From Saccoglossus kowalevskii (Eukaryota > Hemichordata > Enteropneusta > Harrimaniidae), in contig NW_003145286.1 in the NCBI RefSeq assembly GCF_000003605.2, positions 57,812 to 89,851 of the forward strand: a stretch of DNA of 32,040 bases. Direction: 5' to 3'. The notes below the pieces were generated by a model. It had not been told where the DNA came from and searched no databases. It worked only from the letters and a program-made list of their open reading frames with translations. This document shows positions 9,840 through 21,500 of this stretch, piece by piece; position 1 is the first letter of the stretch, and each line of letters begins with the position of its first letter. Both the position numbers and the translations under genes were made by a program.

Positions 9840-10964
9840 TAGCTCCGCTGTTAGCAATGCACATTGTAATTAAAGAACAGAAGATATCATTTGAAAATGA
9901 ACAATAAGCATAGTATCAAAGCAATGATCGGTCTTGCTGTTTTCAACAAGAATTAAAAAATATCACTTTTCACCAAAAATTACAATTAATATTAATTGAA
10001 GATATCACCACAAAATGAACAAATCTGAGAAAGGACTACATGTAGTATCTATATATGTAATATCAAAGCAATTGGACTTGCGGTTTTTAACAGAAGTCAA
10101 AAATATCACTTTTTACCAAAAATGACAAAAATATTCACCAAAATTAGAGAATTAAAGATATCACCACAAAATGAACAAATCTGAGAGAGGTCTACATGTA
10201 GTATCTATATATGTAATATCAAAGTAATTGGACTTGCAGTTTTTAACAGAAGTCAAAAATATCACTTTTTACCAAAAATGACAAAAATATTCACCAAAAT
10301 TAGAGAATTAAAGATATCATCACGAAATGAACAAATCTGAGAGAGATTCACATGTAGTACCTATATATGTAATATCAAAGCAATCAGACTTGCGATTTAT
10401 AACAAGAAGTCAAAAATATCACTTTTTACCAAAAATGACAAAAATATTCACCAAAATTAGAGAATTGAAGATATCATTACAAAATGAACAAATCTGAGAA
10501 AGGTCCACGTGTAGTATCTATATATGTAATATCAAAGCAATTGGAATTTTGGTTTTTAACAAGAAGTCGAAAATATCACTTTCTACCAAAAATGACAAAA
10601 ATATTTACCAAAATTAGAGAATTGAAGATATCATCACAAAATGAACAAATCTGAGAGAGGTCTACATGTAGTACCTATATATGTAATATCAAAGCAAGTG
10701 GGCTTGCGGTTTTTAACAAGAAGTCAAAAATATCACTTTTTACCAAAAATTACAAAAATATTCACCAAAAATAGAGAATTTGAGATTTTGACATGAAATG
10801 AACAAATCTGAGAAAAAAACATCCAAGGTACTTGCATATCAAATTTGAAAACGTTCTGACTTGCGGTTTCGAAGAAGAAGATGAAATTGTAAAGTTGACG
10901 ACGACGACGGACAATCAGTAATATGAACAGCTCCGCTGTGTCGACTTTGTCGACAGTGGAGCTA
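9840..10964 (+). mobile_element. Non-autonomous element with 157 bp tandem core (pearl/HINE-like), copy A
   Basis: The left end TAGCTCCGCTGT (9840-9851) and right end ACAGTGGAGCTA (10953-10964) are inverted copies matching at 11 of 12 positions. The core is a tandem array anchored on GAAATGAACAAATCTGAG-like sequence at 9894, 10012, 10168, 10324, 10481, 10638 and 10795. The spacing is 118 bp once and then 156-157 bp. The right flank of the core carries GACGACGACGGAC, then an imperfect hairpin (AGCTCCGCTGTGTCGAC / GTCGACAGTGGAGCT with a TTTG loop) and CTAAAAA. Short inverted termini, a ~160 bp repeated core and a 3' hairpin are the architecture of pearl elements and of Helentron-associated elements (HINEs). 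No coding capacity is seen and no target duplication is obvious. Confidence 0.65.
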
Positions 10965-13900
10965 AAAATGAAACAGTTATAACCTCACAAAAACATAGAA
11001 AAACAAACAAGAACTACTCTGCCTACTCTATTTTCGAAAAGCATGTTATAGGAATCACAACATTTATTTAGCTTCAAAGAATGTTTTTGTCAGGTAGGAA
11101 GGTCAAAAATTGAGTCATATTAAGTAATTAACAGTGTGAATTTGCATGATTATTAGATTTTGCATCCTAATTTGCATAGTTGTATGAGGATACCAAAAAT
11201 TATTGTATTCTGAAAGTCCACAGTAGTAGATGTATAATTTTAGAATAATTACTGTACTGTATACATGTATGAGGAGCTGATTTAGTATAGCAGATTACCA
11301 ACATTTATTGCAAAATATATTCAGTATTTATTTGAAATGCATCTATTACTACTGACGAGTCATTTAAAAATGACAGAGAATATCAAAATTTATGTAAACA
11401 AGAAAAATGAACACAGCTTACATTCATACCAATATGTAAAGCATGATATGACGTAGTTGTAAAATGGGGAACTATTATGATTTTTAACTATCTAATAGTG
11501 ATTCTAGGTCATATAATGAGAGAAGCACTTGCACTCATAATTTATATATTTTATATAAGCACGATATTTCGTCATATCTAAAAAACAAGATGCTAATGAC
11601 CCCCAGTGTATTCATCATCGTGATTTCCGTTTTAGCACCATCTGGTACGATTTAGACGTATTGTAAGATTATTGTTATGATATAATATAATACAAAGATG
11701 GTGCGTTTATTTTGAACATATGTATGAGAATCACTCAGGGCTAGATTTAAACTCCATCCACAGACAAAGTGCAGTGATTTTTTATTTTTTAAACAAATAA
11801 AAAGGTAATATTTATATATGAATATCATATGCACTACAAACTATAATGTCGACATAACTATGTTTGTTCTATTTGTTATTTACACGTCACACAAAATACT
11901 GTAAAATACTTTATTTTAGCTGTAATCAACTTTTGATAAAAACTTAGCGAAAATAAAATATACAACAGTAGTACCCAGTTTTTACTGTCACTAATTCTAG
12001 AAGTTCATTGACACTGAAAGCCTTAATATCAAACAGGTGATAGATACTTGTACAAATTTTGTATTTCAGCTAGCCTATCAATATACATCATCATTTGAGC
12101 AGCGATATGAAATTTGTTGCCATGACTACATGCACATTTGCATTGGATATGAGAGACTAACACGCCTATTATCTAACACTTGTGCATCAGTTTTTGTGAT
12201 AACAATCAATCCAGGCATCTTCAAATTATAGAAATCTGGGCAGATACAGCTAAGATATAAAATTCAGGTTTCTGGTCATCATGCTAGTTAGTTGAAACTG
12301 TGCGTGTCACATATTTTTTTTTAGAATTTCTGTTTTTTATAAAAAATTTAAATGTAAATTTAAAAACTGAAAATAAAAAAGCAGCATGCATATTTTGGAA
12401 AATACTAGTACAATGACCAAGAAACCTTTTAACTTGGAGGGTCTAATAATACATAAAAAACAAAATAGAATTGCGTGACGTGGCCATGCTTTTATAGAGT
12501 TAGTTTCACTGGGGGTCACTGTACTGTACTGTAACGTAGACATAACACTATACAATGTATAGCACATAAAAAAATAAAACTAGAGTGAACTGTTCAAATC
12601 TCTCACTAATTCCTGCTATAGATATACAGAGAAAGACAACCTGTCCAGCATATCAAGTAAAAGAGTGATCTCACAAATACTCTTAAATTATAGACTGACT
12701 AAAGTACGTTTATAGTTGACTAGACTGGAATAAACTGCCATTATAATTTCATGCGTATCCAATGAGTGATTATTTTCCAATTTATCATCAGTTCATCTTT
12801 ATTCCATCTGTGTTATCAAAAGCAAATCCCTCTCAGGACAGTTCGCATCAAATTCAAATTTTGCACTACTGAGCATGTTACTGCATATATTTTCAGTGCA
12901 TTATGGGAGTGAACTATTCATTATATAAAATGGAAATCAATTATCATATTGAAAATGAATTAAATAATATACAACGTTTTTATACCAGGACACAGAAAAA
13001 AACTTTGGAATACGAAGAAGTAATATCACCATAGAAACCAGTGCAGAAATGAAAACAATTTTTCATGACATTTTAGATTCTTGAAAAATTGTCATGTGAT
13101 TCAAATTTGTTTTTATTTTCAGTATCCTAATGGCATTAACTTGTAACAATACTGTAAAAACATGAAGAAGATGTGGAAATTGTTATTACAACATTTCTTT
13201 TAAAACTACAAATATTAAGTTTAGAATTTTATTGTTCAGAATGAAAAAATATTAATAACCTTTTGACTTTTAACAAGTACAGCAAACTAGCATTTATATT
13301 TATATCATTTACTTTTATTTTTAGATACAAAGCAAAGGAGAAGGCAAGTCAGTCTTGTTTTTTTTGCAGGAGAGGTGATTTTAATGATTACACAAATCAC
13401 TGTTTGTGATGGTATATCCATATCATTAATAGAATCTCTAGTTCAGTAAAGTGAAAATTTCTCAATAGTTTTAATATCTTCTAGTTGGGCTAACAAATTA
13501 TTTCAATTGTTTGTACATACTATTCTTATTTAAACTTTTGACTTTTTAAACGGGTCTGAGGGGTGAAAAATACAGTGTTAAAGTGAAATGAAAAATTATT
13601 ATAATCTCCTCACCAACCTAAAAGTACAAATAAATATTTACAAGTTTTGAAAATTAAAACAAAAGTAAGCCGGATGCTGTTTTTTGTAATCAAGCAATAT
13701 ACTGTAAAATACTTTATATTTCACTATTTTGATATTTTGAGCATATTAACTGGTTTTAAGTTCACAAATTTTGGCTGTGAAACAATGAGCTCTCTGTTAT
13801 TTTACTTTGTTCACATAGATTTAAAATTAGCAGATTATATTTATTAAAAAAAATAGCGAAATTAAAACCCAAGGTATCTACAGTATTCTGCACTGTGTAC

Positions 13901-14220
13901 ATTTACATCACATGAAATCCACATAGAACATGGAATAAAAGAAAGATTTCTATTAAATGACAAGTTGGAATCATTTCATCATACTATTACCATATATCCA
14001 GATATTCACCGACTTTTCACCCTATACCATAAAGCTCATACCCCTATTCCTATAATGGTAGAACCCAAGTCACAGAACATTAAAAGTAGGCAATAACCCT
14101 TTTATCTGATTTCCTCTTATTTCAACCAATCTATTATTCCTAGCAAGTGAAATAGCTGAAGCCAGATTTATAATAATTTGATATTAATACACAGCTTATA
14201 CCAACTAGTTACATTAATAA
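10965..14220. other. Intron 1 sequence without recognised features
   Basis: AT-rich DNA with scattered short frames on both strands that show no protein-like composition. I recognise no transposon ends, tandem arrays or RNA genes here. Confidence 0.5.
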
Positions 14221-14227
14221 CAGAGTA

Positions 14228-14295
14228 GCCATCGACGCTGCAGGTCAGCGTCCTCTCCTACACCGATCTGATGCGCAAGGAGTGCCAGGAGTTTG
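14228..14295. other. Isolated GC-rich patch with a perfect hairpin
   Basis: A 70 bp GC-rich island sits in AT-rich intron. GACGCTG and CAGCGTC (14234-14252) form a perfect 7 bp stem with a CAGGT loop. It may be part of an old repeat; I do not recognise which. Confidence 0.3.
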
Positions 14296-14514
14296 TTTGT
14301 AAACTTCAAACGTTTTGAAGTCAATTTTTGGTTGGCATGTATTTTATAGATATAGATTTTTTTTTCACTAATTAATGATAAATGAAACTATGAAAACTGA
14401 AAATATTGTAGTAATGAACTGTTCCTGAAATCAAGGACGTTCTATTTCATCAAGCTAGTTGAAATCTGGAATTATGCAGGGATGAAAATGAGGATTTTAA
14501 TTTTCAGCTGAAAG

Positions 14515-14760
14515 TCAAGTAACCATGGTCCGAGAACAGTAGTTGATCAAATCGTTACAATACAGACACTGCGCCTTTCCCGGGAACTCGCACTTGCCAA
14601 TGAAGTCACTCAATTTTTCAGTTACCACTTCATCTTTCTTCCCTATTTGCACGGTCAAAGTCACTTCCTTGTCAAGTCATGCCCAACAACATTTGTTCCT
14701 AATGTCTTTATCGATCTCTCGCACAGCTGACTCGTTGTCTTTTGTAACCAATTTCATCAT
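14515..14760 (-). pseudogene. Broken first exon of a BED-like zinc-finger protein
   Basis: From an ATG-ATG start at 14760 the minus strand reads KDIRNKCCWA, then an in-frame TGA (14677-14679), then LDKEVTLTVQIGKKDE, VTEKLSDFIGKCEFPGKAQC and LYCNDLINY, with a stop at 14515. The pattern CCWA-x-L, KLSDFI, PGKAxCxxC and INY resembles the N-terminal zinc-binding segment of invertebrate transposase-like and domesticated BED/TTF-type proteins, where paired His residues follow. The His half is missing here. The stop, the loss of the second half and its position in another gene's intron argue for a pseudogene or a captured fragment. The family call comes from memory of such motifs and is tentative. 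Confidence 0.5.
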
Positions 14761-15090
14761 TATAGCTGCATGAAACTTGTAAACAACGATCCAACGCAGC
14801 TAACAATTGAAACAATAAAATGGCGCAATTGGTGAAAAGAAAAATGAAAGCTCTTCACTGATTGGCCCACAGAGCAAACTCAGTCAATCATGTTAATCGT
14901 TACACATTACTTCGAACACTTCGAATCCACTTTGGATTTTACGATTGCGCTGATGACAAGAGTCGCGAACATTCCGCATTGGAGATACCGCGAGTTGTCT
15001 CCCTTCGACCATACACTAATACAGGTCTCTTGCAGCAACAATGACGCCTGTTTACTACTTCCGGTGAATGAACAAGATTTGTATTCTTTG
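14761..15090 (-). promoter_or_regulatory. Promoter-like, CpG-containing flank of the broken zinc-finger exon
   Basis: Directly upstream of the pseudo-exon, in its orientation, lies DNA that is clearly more GC- and CpG-rich than the intron around it. It contains a GGCCAATCAG CCAAT box (on the minus strand near 14858-14868) and paired TTCGAA words near 14920-14930. It ends against a 12-base C run (15096-15107). The segment looks like a promoter and 5' UTR carried in together with the exon. Confidence 0.35.
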
Positions 15091-15095
15091 TAATA

Positions 15096-15107
15096 CCCCC
15101 CCCCCCC
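15096..15107 (+). repeat. Poly-C run (12 C)
   Basis: Twelve consecutive C residues, unusual in this AT-rich intron and prone to length error. A short TTA microsatellite lies about 80 bases further on, near 15186-15201. Confidence 0.8.
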
Positions 15108-15209
15108 TAAAATTTTCTCTTCGGATTTAGACGTTTCAGAAAATCCCTGATTATGGGTGAAAATTTTGAACTTCAAACACAAAATTTTATTATTATTATT
15201 ACAATTAGT

Positions 15210-17388
15210 GTTCCAAAGATTGAATTATGTTTAACATTAATATTTTACTCACAAAACAATTTAGTTGTAAAAGGAAGTTCTGTGTAGTGTGAAAAAGGCA
15301 GTAAACCACTGTATCGGCTTGTAAAGCATCATATTATACAGGTCCGTTCTGAGACGGTGTTTCTTGTGACGACTCAACGTAGCTGGTTTAAAGTTCTCCA
15401 AAAGCAAAACAGGACAATGCACACCATAATGTTTAATTTGTATTGCAGATTTGAAGCTGATTTTTAAAAGAAAGAGTTTGTAGTAGTCTTATTTAAAAAA
15501 GTGTTTTCAAAATCCATCATATGGCCACATATATTAACATATTGAGTGTAATTATGTATTTTTTTTTTTTTTAAATTTGGGTCAAGTGTACGCAATTGCT
15601 GAGTATCTTGATGTAAAGTTTCAGAAAAATCTGAAAGAAATTCTGTAATTAAAGAGTTTAGCTATGCTCTGAACATTTTGTGTGTAATATTCCGTGGTAC
15701 CAGCTTTCTGAACCATTGTATGGGTGATTTTAAAAAGAGATGGTCATTTCTCTGGACTGTGTTTCATTTCCCATGCAACATTTTCAATGCATGTCATTCT
15801 CCCTCATAAGAATAATTCTGTGGTAATATTCCAATAGAGTTGCATGGTGATGATTATAGGATCTAACTAAAAATAGAATATAAAACGTCGTTCAGGACGT
15901 GAAGCTAATCAAATGCAGACAGCATGTACAGACGATAAAAGTCTGTTTAACCACAACTGTGGTACTTCGTTTCGACTTTTCAGTGATTTCTTATATAATT
16001 CTAAGGAAATTTCACTACTTGAACAAAGACATTGCAACATTATTTCAATACTACAACAGTTATAAATATGCTTATCGTATTCATTTAGTTTTCGACTACC
16101 GAGTCGTTTGTCCAATTCAAACCATTTCAATTACCAAAGAAGTTCACAGTGGCTAACACTACCACTTACCAGTGAGTGTACGTCATTACTGGTACATGCT
16201 TCAGACAACTCGTAAAATAACCACAAATGTAACATGGTTTGGAGAATGGCATCATTCATGTATTGCATCATATATTTTTATAACGGTAATATTAAAATGA
16301 GATCTGTAGTGCTTAATCTACATATTATCAATATGGTTTGTATCATGTAAGACTGTCCTAGATTTACTCTCCTGGAGTTAAATTTAAATATTAAAGTTTT
16401 CTGTTCATTGGAATGGTTGGAGAATAAAAGTGTCAATGGTGTACCTGTTCCTAGCAAGATATTTTCTAAATGTTTACACATCAAAAGAATTTTTTTTTTA
16501 CAAAAATAAAATACATAATAGTGTTGAATCAACAGGTGGTTATGGTTGCCTCACTTGAATAAAAACAAGATTTTTGTACAATTTACTCAATTTCATAGCA
16601 TCAATAATATTTGTGTCAAGTTTCTGATTTGAAATAACATTAGCAATCCTACTCAATTGAGGGTGTTTTTGTTTTCTTTTCAGTGGAGAGATTTTCATCC
16701 AAACATAAAACAGCTGGCTACACTGCTGCAATACGTCTATCCCAGTAATACAGAACATGTATAATTATAAAAAAAAAAAGATCTGTAAAAAGAAAAAGGT
16801 ACTACCGTATTTGATCTATTTAAATCACATCTCTAAATAGAAGTGTTTGTAAACCAACAGTTGCATCAAATACTGGATCATTAAAAATATTACGATTATG
16901 GACATGCGTGTGTCATTTATGTTCAATGTATGTGCTACTAAATACAGTTTGGCTTTTATACCAAAAATTAAGCCAACTGGAGAATTCAGATTACTACTAG
17001 ACATACTGTACTCCAGGAAGGTTATAAATTGTGATTTAACAGTGACAGGCATACAAAGGTATTACAAAGGTATTACAAAGCTAATCATTATTAAAATGAT
17101 ATACCATATGGAGACTATTAACAAGACAGGATGTGAAAATAATAAAACACAAACATATAAGTGTTTTCTACATTGAAGTGCTTTACCCATTTAACAACAC
17201 TTAAGCCTAGTAATAGTCTAGTATTTGTAAAATAATGTCAAAATTTTAGAACGCACTGGGGGTAGCTGTTGGGTTGTCAGTCATTAACAATACAAAAAGC
17301 TTGTTGATTAAGAATTATGACAAAGAACTTAATACTAGTATTCTTTAAAGTCAAAGCCATCTCGTAAATAACAAGCCATGCATGGCAC
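15210..17388. other. Intron 1 sequence without recognised features
   Basis: AT-rich sequence with overlapping short frames on both strands near 15899-16156 and 16278-16758. None has a recognisable motif, splice context or conserved-looking composition. Confidence 0.5.
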
Positions 17389-18554
17389 AGTCCCCGTTAG
17401 TTATCAAATTTAGGATATATAGTTTTGTTTATAGTAATATAGCTGGAATATAACCATGTCAGGAATATGATTTTTTAACATTAAAATGATTGACATTTGT
17501 ATCTGAAAAATAAAATGACGTGCATCAAGAACTCATAATGTCTAATGTATGTACCAAGTTTGGATGAAATCCATCCATAAATGCCAGAAATGCTTGATAT
17601 TTGATGATTTTTTAGTACAAAAATGACCACCATTCGGCCATTTTGAATATAATCATCAAACCAATATATCTGTTTATCTATGACATGATGTATAATGAAT
17701 ATTTCAAATTTGAATATAATCAGTCAAAACAAGTCGGAGATATGGGTCTAGAAGCCCATTCATTAAAACAAAATGGTCGCCAGACAGTCATTTTGAATCT
17801 GATCTGAAAAATAAATGATGTGCATCAGGAACCTGTAATGTCTAATATATGTACCAATTTTTAACGAAATCCATCCATAAATGCCAGAAATGCTTGATAT
17901 TTGATGATTTGTTAGCACCAAAATGGCCACCATTCGGCCATTTTGAATAGGATCGTCAAACCAATTTGTCTATCTATGATATGATGTATAATAAATATTT
18001 AAAATTTGAACATAATCAGTGAAAGTAAGTCAGAGATATGGCACGAGAACCACATTCATTAAAACAAAATGGCCGCCAGTCGACCATTTTGAATCTTATC
18101 TGAAAAACAAAATTATTTGCATCAAGGTCCCATAATGTCTAATGTATATACCAAGTTTGAACAAAATCCATCTGTAAACAGCAGAGAAATGCTTGATTAT
18201 TAGGATTTTTTAGCACAAAAATGGCCGCCATTCGGCCATCTTGAATCAGATCGTAAAACAAAATGATGTGCATCAAGGTCCTATAATGTCTAATGTATAT
18301 ACAAGTTAGAACAAAATTCATCTGTAAACAGCCGAGAAATGCTTGATTTCGATGATTTTTAACACAAAAATGGCCGCCATTCGGCCATCTTGAATCAGAT
18401 CGTGAAACAAATTGACGCGCATATGTATAATATCATGTATGATGTATGTGTGCAGTTTGATTGTGATTGGTCCAGGCATTTCTAAGATACAGGTCCGGAC
18501 GGACACACACACAAACGGACACACGGAGGTCACGACTGCGTCCGAACGGGGACT
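17389..18554 (+). mobile_element. Non-autonomous element with ~150 bp tandem core (pearl/HINE-like), copy B
   Basis: The left end AGTCCCCGTT (17389-17398) and right end AACGGGGACT (18545-18554) are perfect 10 bp inverted copies, and the right end is followed by AAAAAA. The core holds seven monomers of 146-152 bp starting near 17501, 17651, 17802, 17952, 18098, 18250 and 18399. Two monomer types alternate at first (A B A B) and then type A repeats. Each junction carries AAAATGGCCGCC followed by CGGCCATTTTGAAT, which can form a hairpin. The last part reads GGTCCGGACGGAC and ACAC repeats, matching the GACGGAC-rich right flank of copy A. The sequence is otherwise unrelated to copy A but the layout is the same. 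No protein is encoded; the frames reading through NGRMAAIFVL-like words are repeat artefacts. Confidence 0.65.
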
Positions 18555-21500
18555 AAAAAATATCCTGAATGCGTCCAAATTTGGGATTTAAGTGTGAAAA
18601 AGGTTCACCAAACAAAACTACTTTTTGAGGAAATGACATTTTAGTACTGGCGACCATTTTGTCAGTTTTGGAAACCCCTTTTCATTGGTTCCTATGGTGA
18701 ATAATATAACATAATAACTATATCATATTTTTAAATCTAGATTAAAAAGAAGCTAATAATTTTAACAATGTTTTATGGAAAGTGGCCAAATTCTCTATAC
18801 AAATCAAAAACAAATATAATTTTGTATTACATAAAAGAATGTTGTTCCTTGGCGACTCATACATGTGTACCATATTGCCAAGCCAAATTATCAAAGAATT
18901 ATTACTTCATGTTAATTTATAATTTAAATCTTTTAAACAGTGAATATTACAGACACACACTGATAAAGGATACATGTAGTAGTGTAAACGCATTAATTAT
19001 TCACTAGATTCACTATTTTTGCTGATCGTAAAATCCACTATTAAATTAAATCTACGTGAACATACAAAATTACAATAAAATTCATTGTTTTTTGGACAAA
19101 TTCGTGAAATTAAAACACAGTGAATATGCTCAAAACATCAAAATAGTGAAATTAATGTCAGTGAAAATAAATGGTTTTACAGTACATCACAGGCCTAGTC
19201 AAAATGGCTGTAACAGATTGCATAATTGCTCGGCGTCACTTGATTAAATTGATAATTATTATATGACAATAATAGAATGATGGCATAGATATACCACACT
19301 AAATCATGAATACAGGTGTCAACTTATATTGGCAATTAGAAAATACATTAAAGCACAATATGATATTTCCACCATTAGTTTAGCTATATATAGCTGGCTG
19401 GCTTGCAAATCAAATGTTATGGGCTAAATATGTGATGGAGTATCAAACGTTACTGGTGTGCTGGAACTTAGAATTGACAAGCAAGGCTACATACTCTTTG
19501 TATAGCATATAGCACAGTCAGGAAATCTGACAAACCCCGTCAGAAATTGTGTACATTTGGATTTTTTGAGGATGTGTGTGAAAACTTTCCTGAAACTCAC
19601 TTTGATTCCTCAAAACAGTCCCAACGATACTTTTCACTGTTACAAGATTATGTGATATTCTTTGACTCGCTGCTTAGCAGAAACAAATGCAGATTAATAT
19701 AACATCAGGAACTAATCTTCTTGTTGCAAACCACTAAAAATGTCATCAATCTGACATCAATTACTAATTTAATTCATTTATGATCAGACCAATGTGGCTA
19801 CAAGTACAGACAACACACGATGGACTTTCCAATATTATTCTGGGACTACCATTACTGTAAAATTTGTAATAGAAGCCGTGACTTCTATTAAAATGGTACA
19901 ATGCAACAGAGGGGATATCACAGCATCTACACACATGAGAAATTGTGAATTTTGGGTTTTCAATTCATTCAAAAAGAGTGGGTGCAACTTCTGATACGGA
20001 TTTTACGCTACTCTTGAAAATGCTGGTTCAGCTCAACTTTCAATGAAAGCCTTAATTACTATCATTGATTGTTCTTGTCTAAGCTCCATACATTATCCAG
20101 AGTAATGAAATATGTAAGAATGATAATTAAAATCAAAATTGGACTCCAGAGACTTTGAATATTCTATTAGCCGACATACTGAACTCTTGGGGTCTGCTGA
20201 TTTGTCAGTCTTAGATGTTGGACCAATAACAACACTGACGTCAGAGACTAATGACACACCAGTGATGCTAATATGAACAACTGACAGCCAACATTAAAAT
20301 CAACAATCATATAACTTTGTTTTGAGCAATATTATTTTTGAGAAAGATATAATGTGTTCCATAACATCCATACTTCATCTACTACTGATTAATAATATTT
20401 ATATCTTTTATATTTTGATTAAAAATTATTGCACAATTAATGTTACTTAATAAATTTACCTATTTTGTTTATTCAAATCTGTTTATTTTTTTATTTTAGC
20501 TGATTTACACTTCCTAGAACCACCATCTTCCTATCATTAATTCATACATTAACATTTCAAAAGTTAAACCTGCAGATTTTTTTCTCACAATATAGATTGT
20601 GGACCTCTTCAATAATTATGTGTTACTTTTGAAAAAAAAAATTGTTGAAGTTTTTGCTGATATTTATTGGGAATAAATCTCTGGGAACGATCTAAATTGC
20701 TTTTTTAAATACTTTCGGCAATAGTCTAATTACTTATATAATTTTTTTAATTAATTATATTGTCTTTTTAATTCATAATTTTTAAAGGGCCATGCATTTT
20801 GTTTATTTCAGAGAGGAAAGAACAAATATTTCATAAACCATGAGCAGTTTTACAATGGACCTAGCAGCAAAACCATTAAAACCATTGCCATTATAACTAC
20901 CGTACCTCCTGAGTCATGACACAATTTAATTTAAAAATATTAAACTACCTGTATGTGCATTCTGTGCAGTTTAGGGTATTACAACCTGAGTTGTCAAGGC
21001 GACACAATATGATGTTTGTGATTCATATATTGTCCCAATCAACATGAACCAATAATATTCTATAATAGATAATGGTTTTATTAAATTGACAATAACATCA
21101 ACAGAGCGGCATGTGCCATTGTTGGTGTTATATACAACATTCCTCATGCCCACTGGTGACTGAGTGTGTCTGTGACGTCAAAATGACGAAAAACGATAAA
21201 TATAATGTCACTTAAATTGATAAATTGTGTTTGGTTAGTAGTCGTTCATTATCTAAAAGAAAGTAAAATCTCTCAAAAACGTAATCTCCATTGATGAACG
21301 ACGAGAGATCAAAACAATGCCGACACTTTAAATGGCCTTTGTGCCACCCATTTACGTCACAGGAACGCTTTGTCCATAGACACTCTCACAATTTGGTCAC
21401 ATTAAACAAGATTTTATTTTTGTATTTGTTATTTCAATTCAACAGGCCATGAGGTCTTCTGGAGTGCTAACCCAAGAAAAAGAAGCCAATTATTTACCAT

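Noticed and set aside
15899-16156. Overlapping open frames on both strands
   Set aside because: No recognisable residues, no splice sites and no composition shift; probably random.
18139-18578. Minus-strand frames with NGRMAAIFVL-like words
   Set aside because: They follow the core repeats and the GGACAC-rich end of element copy B, and are repeat artefacts.
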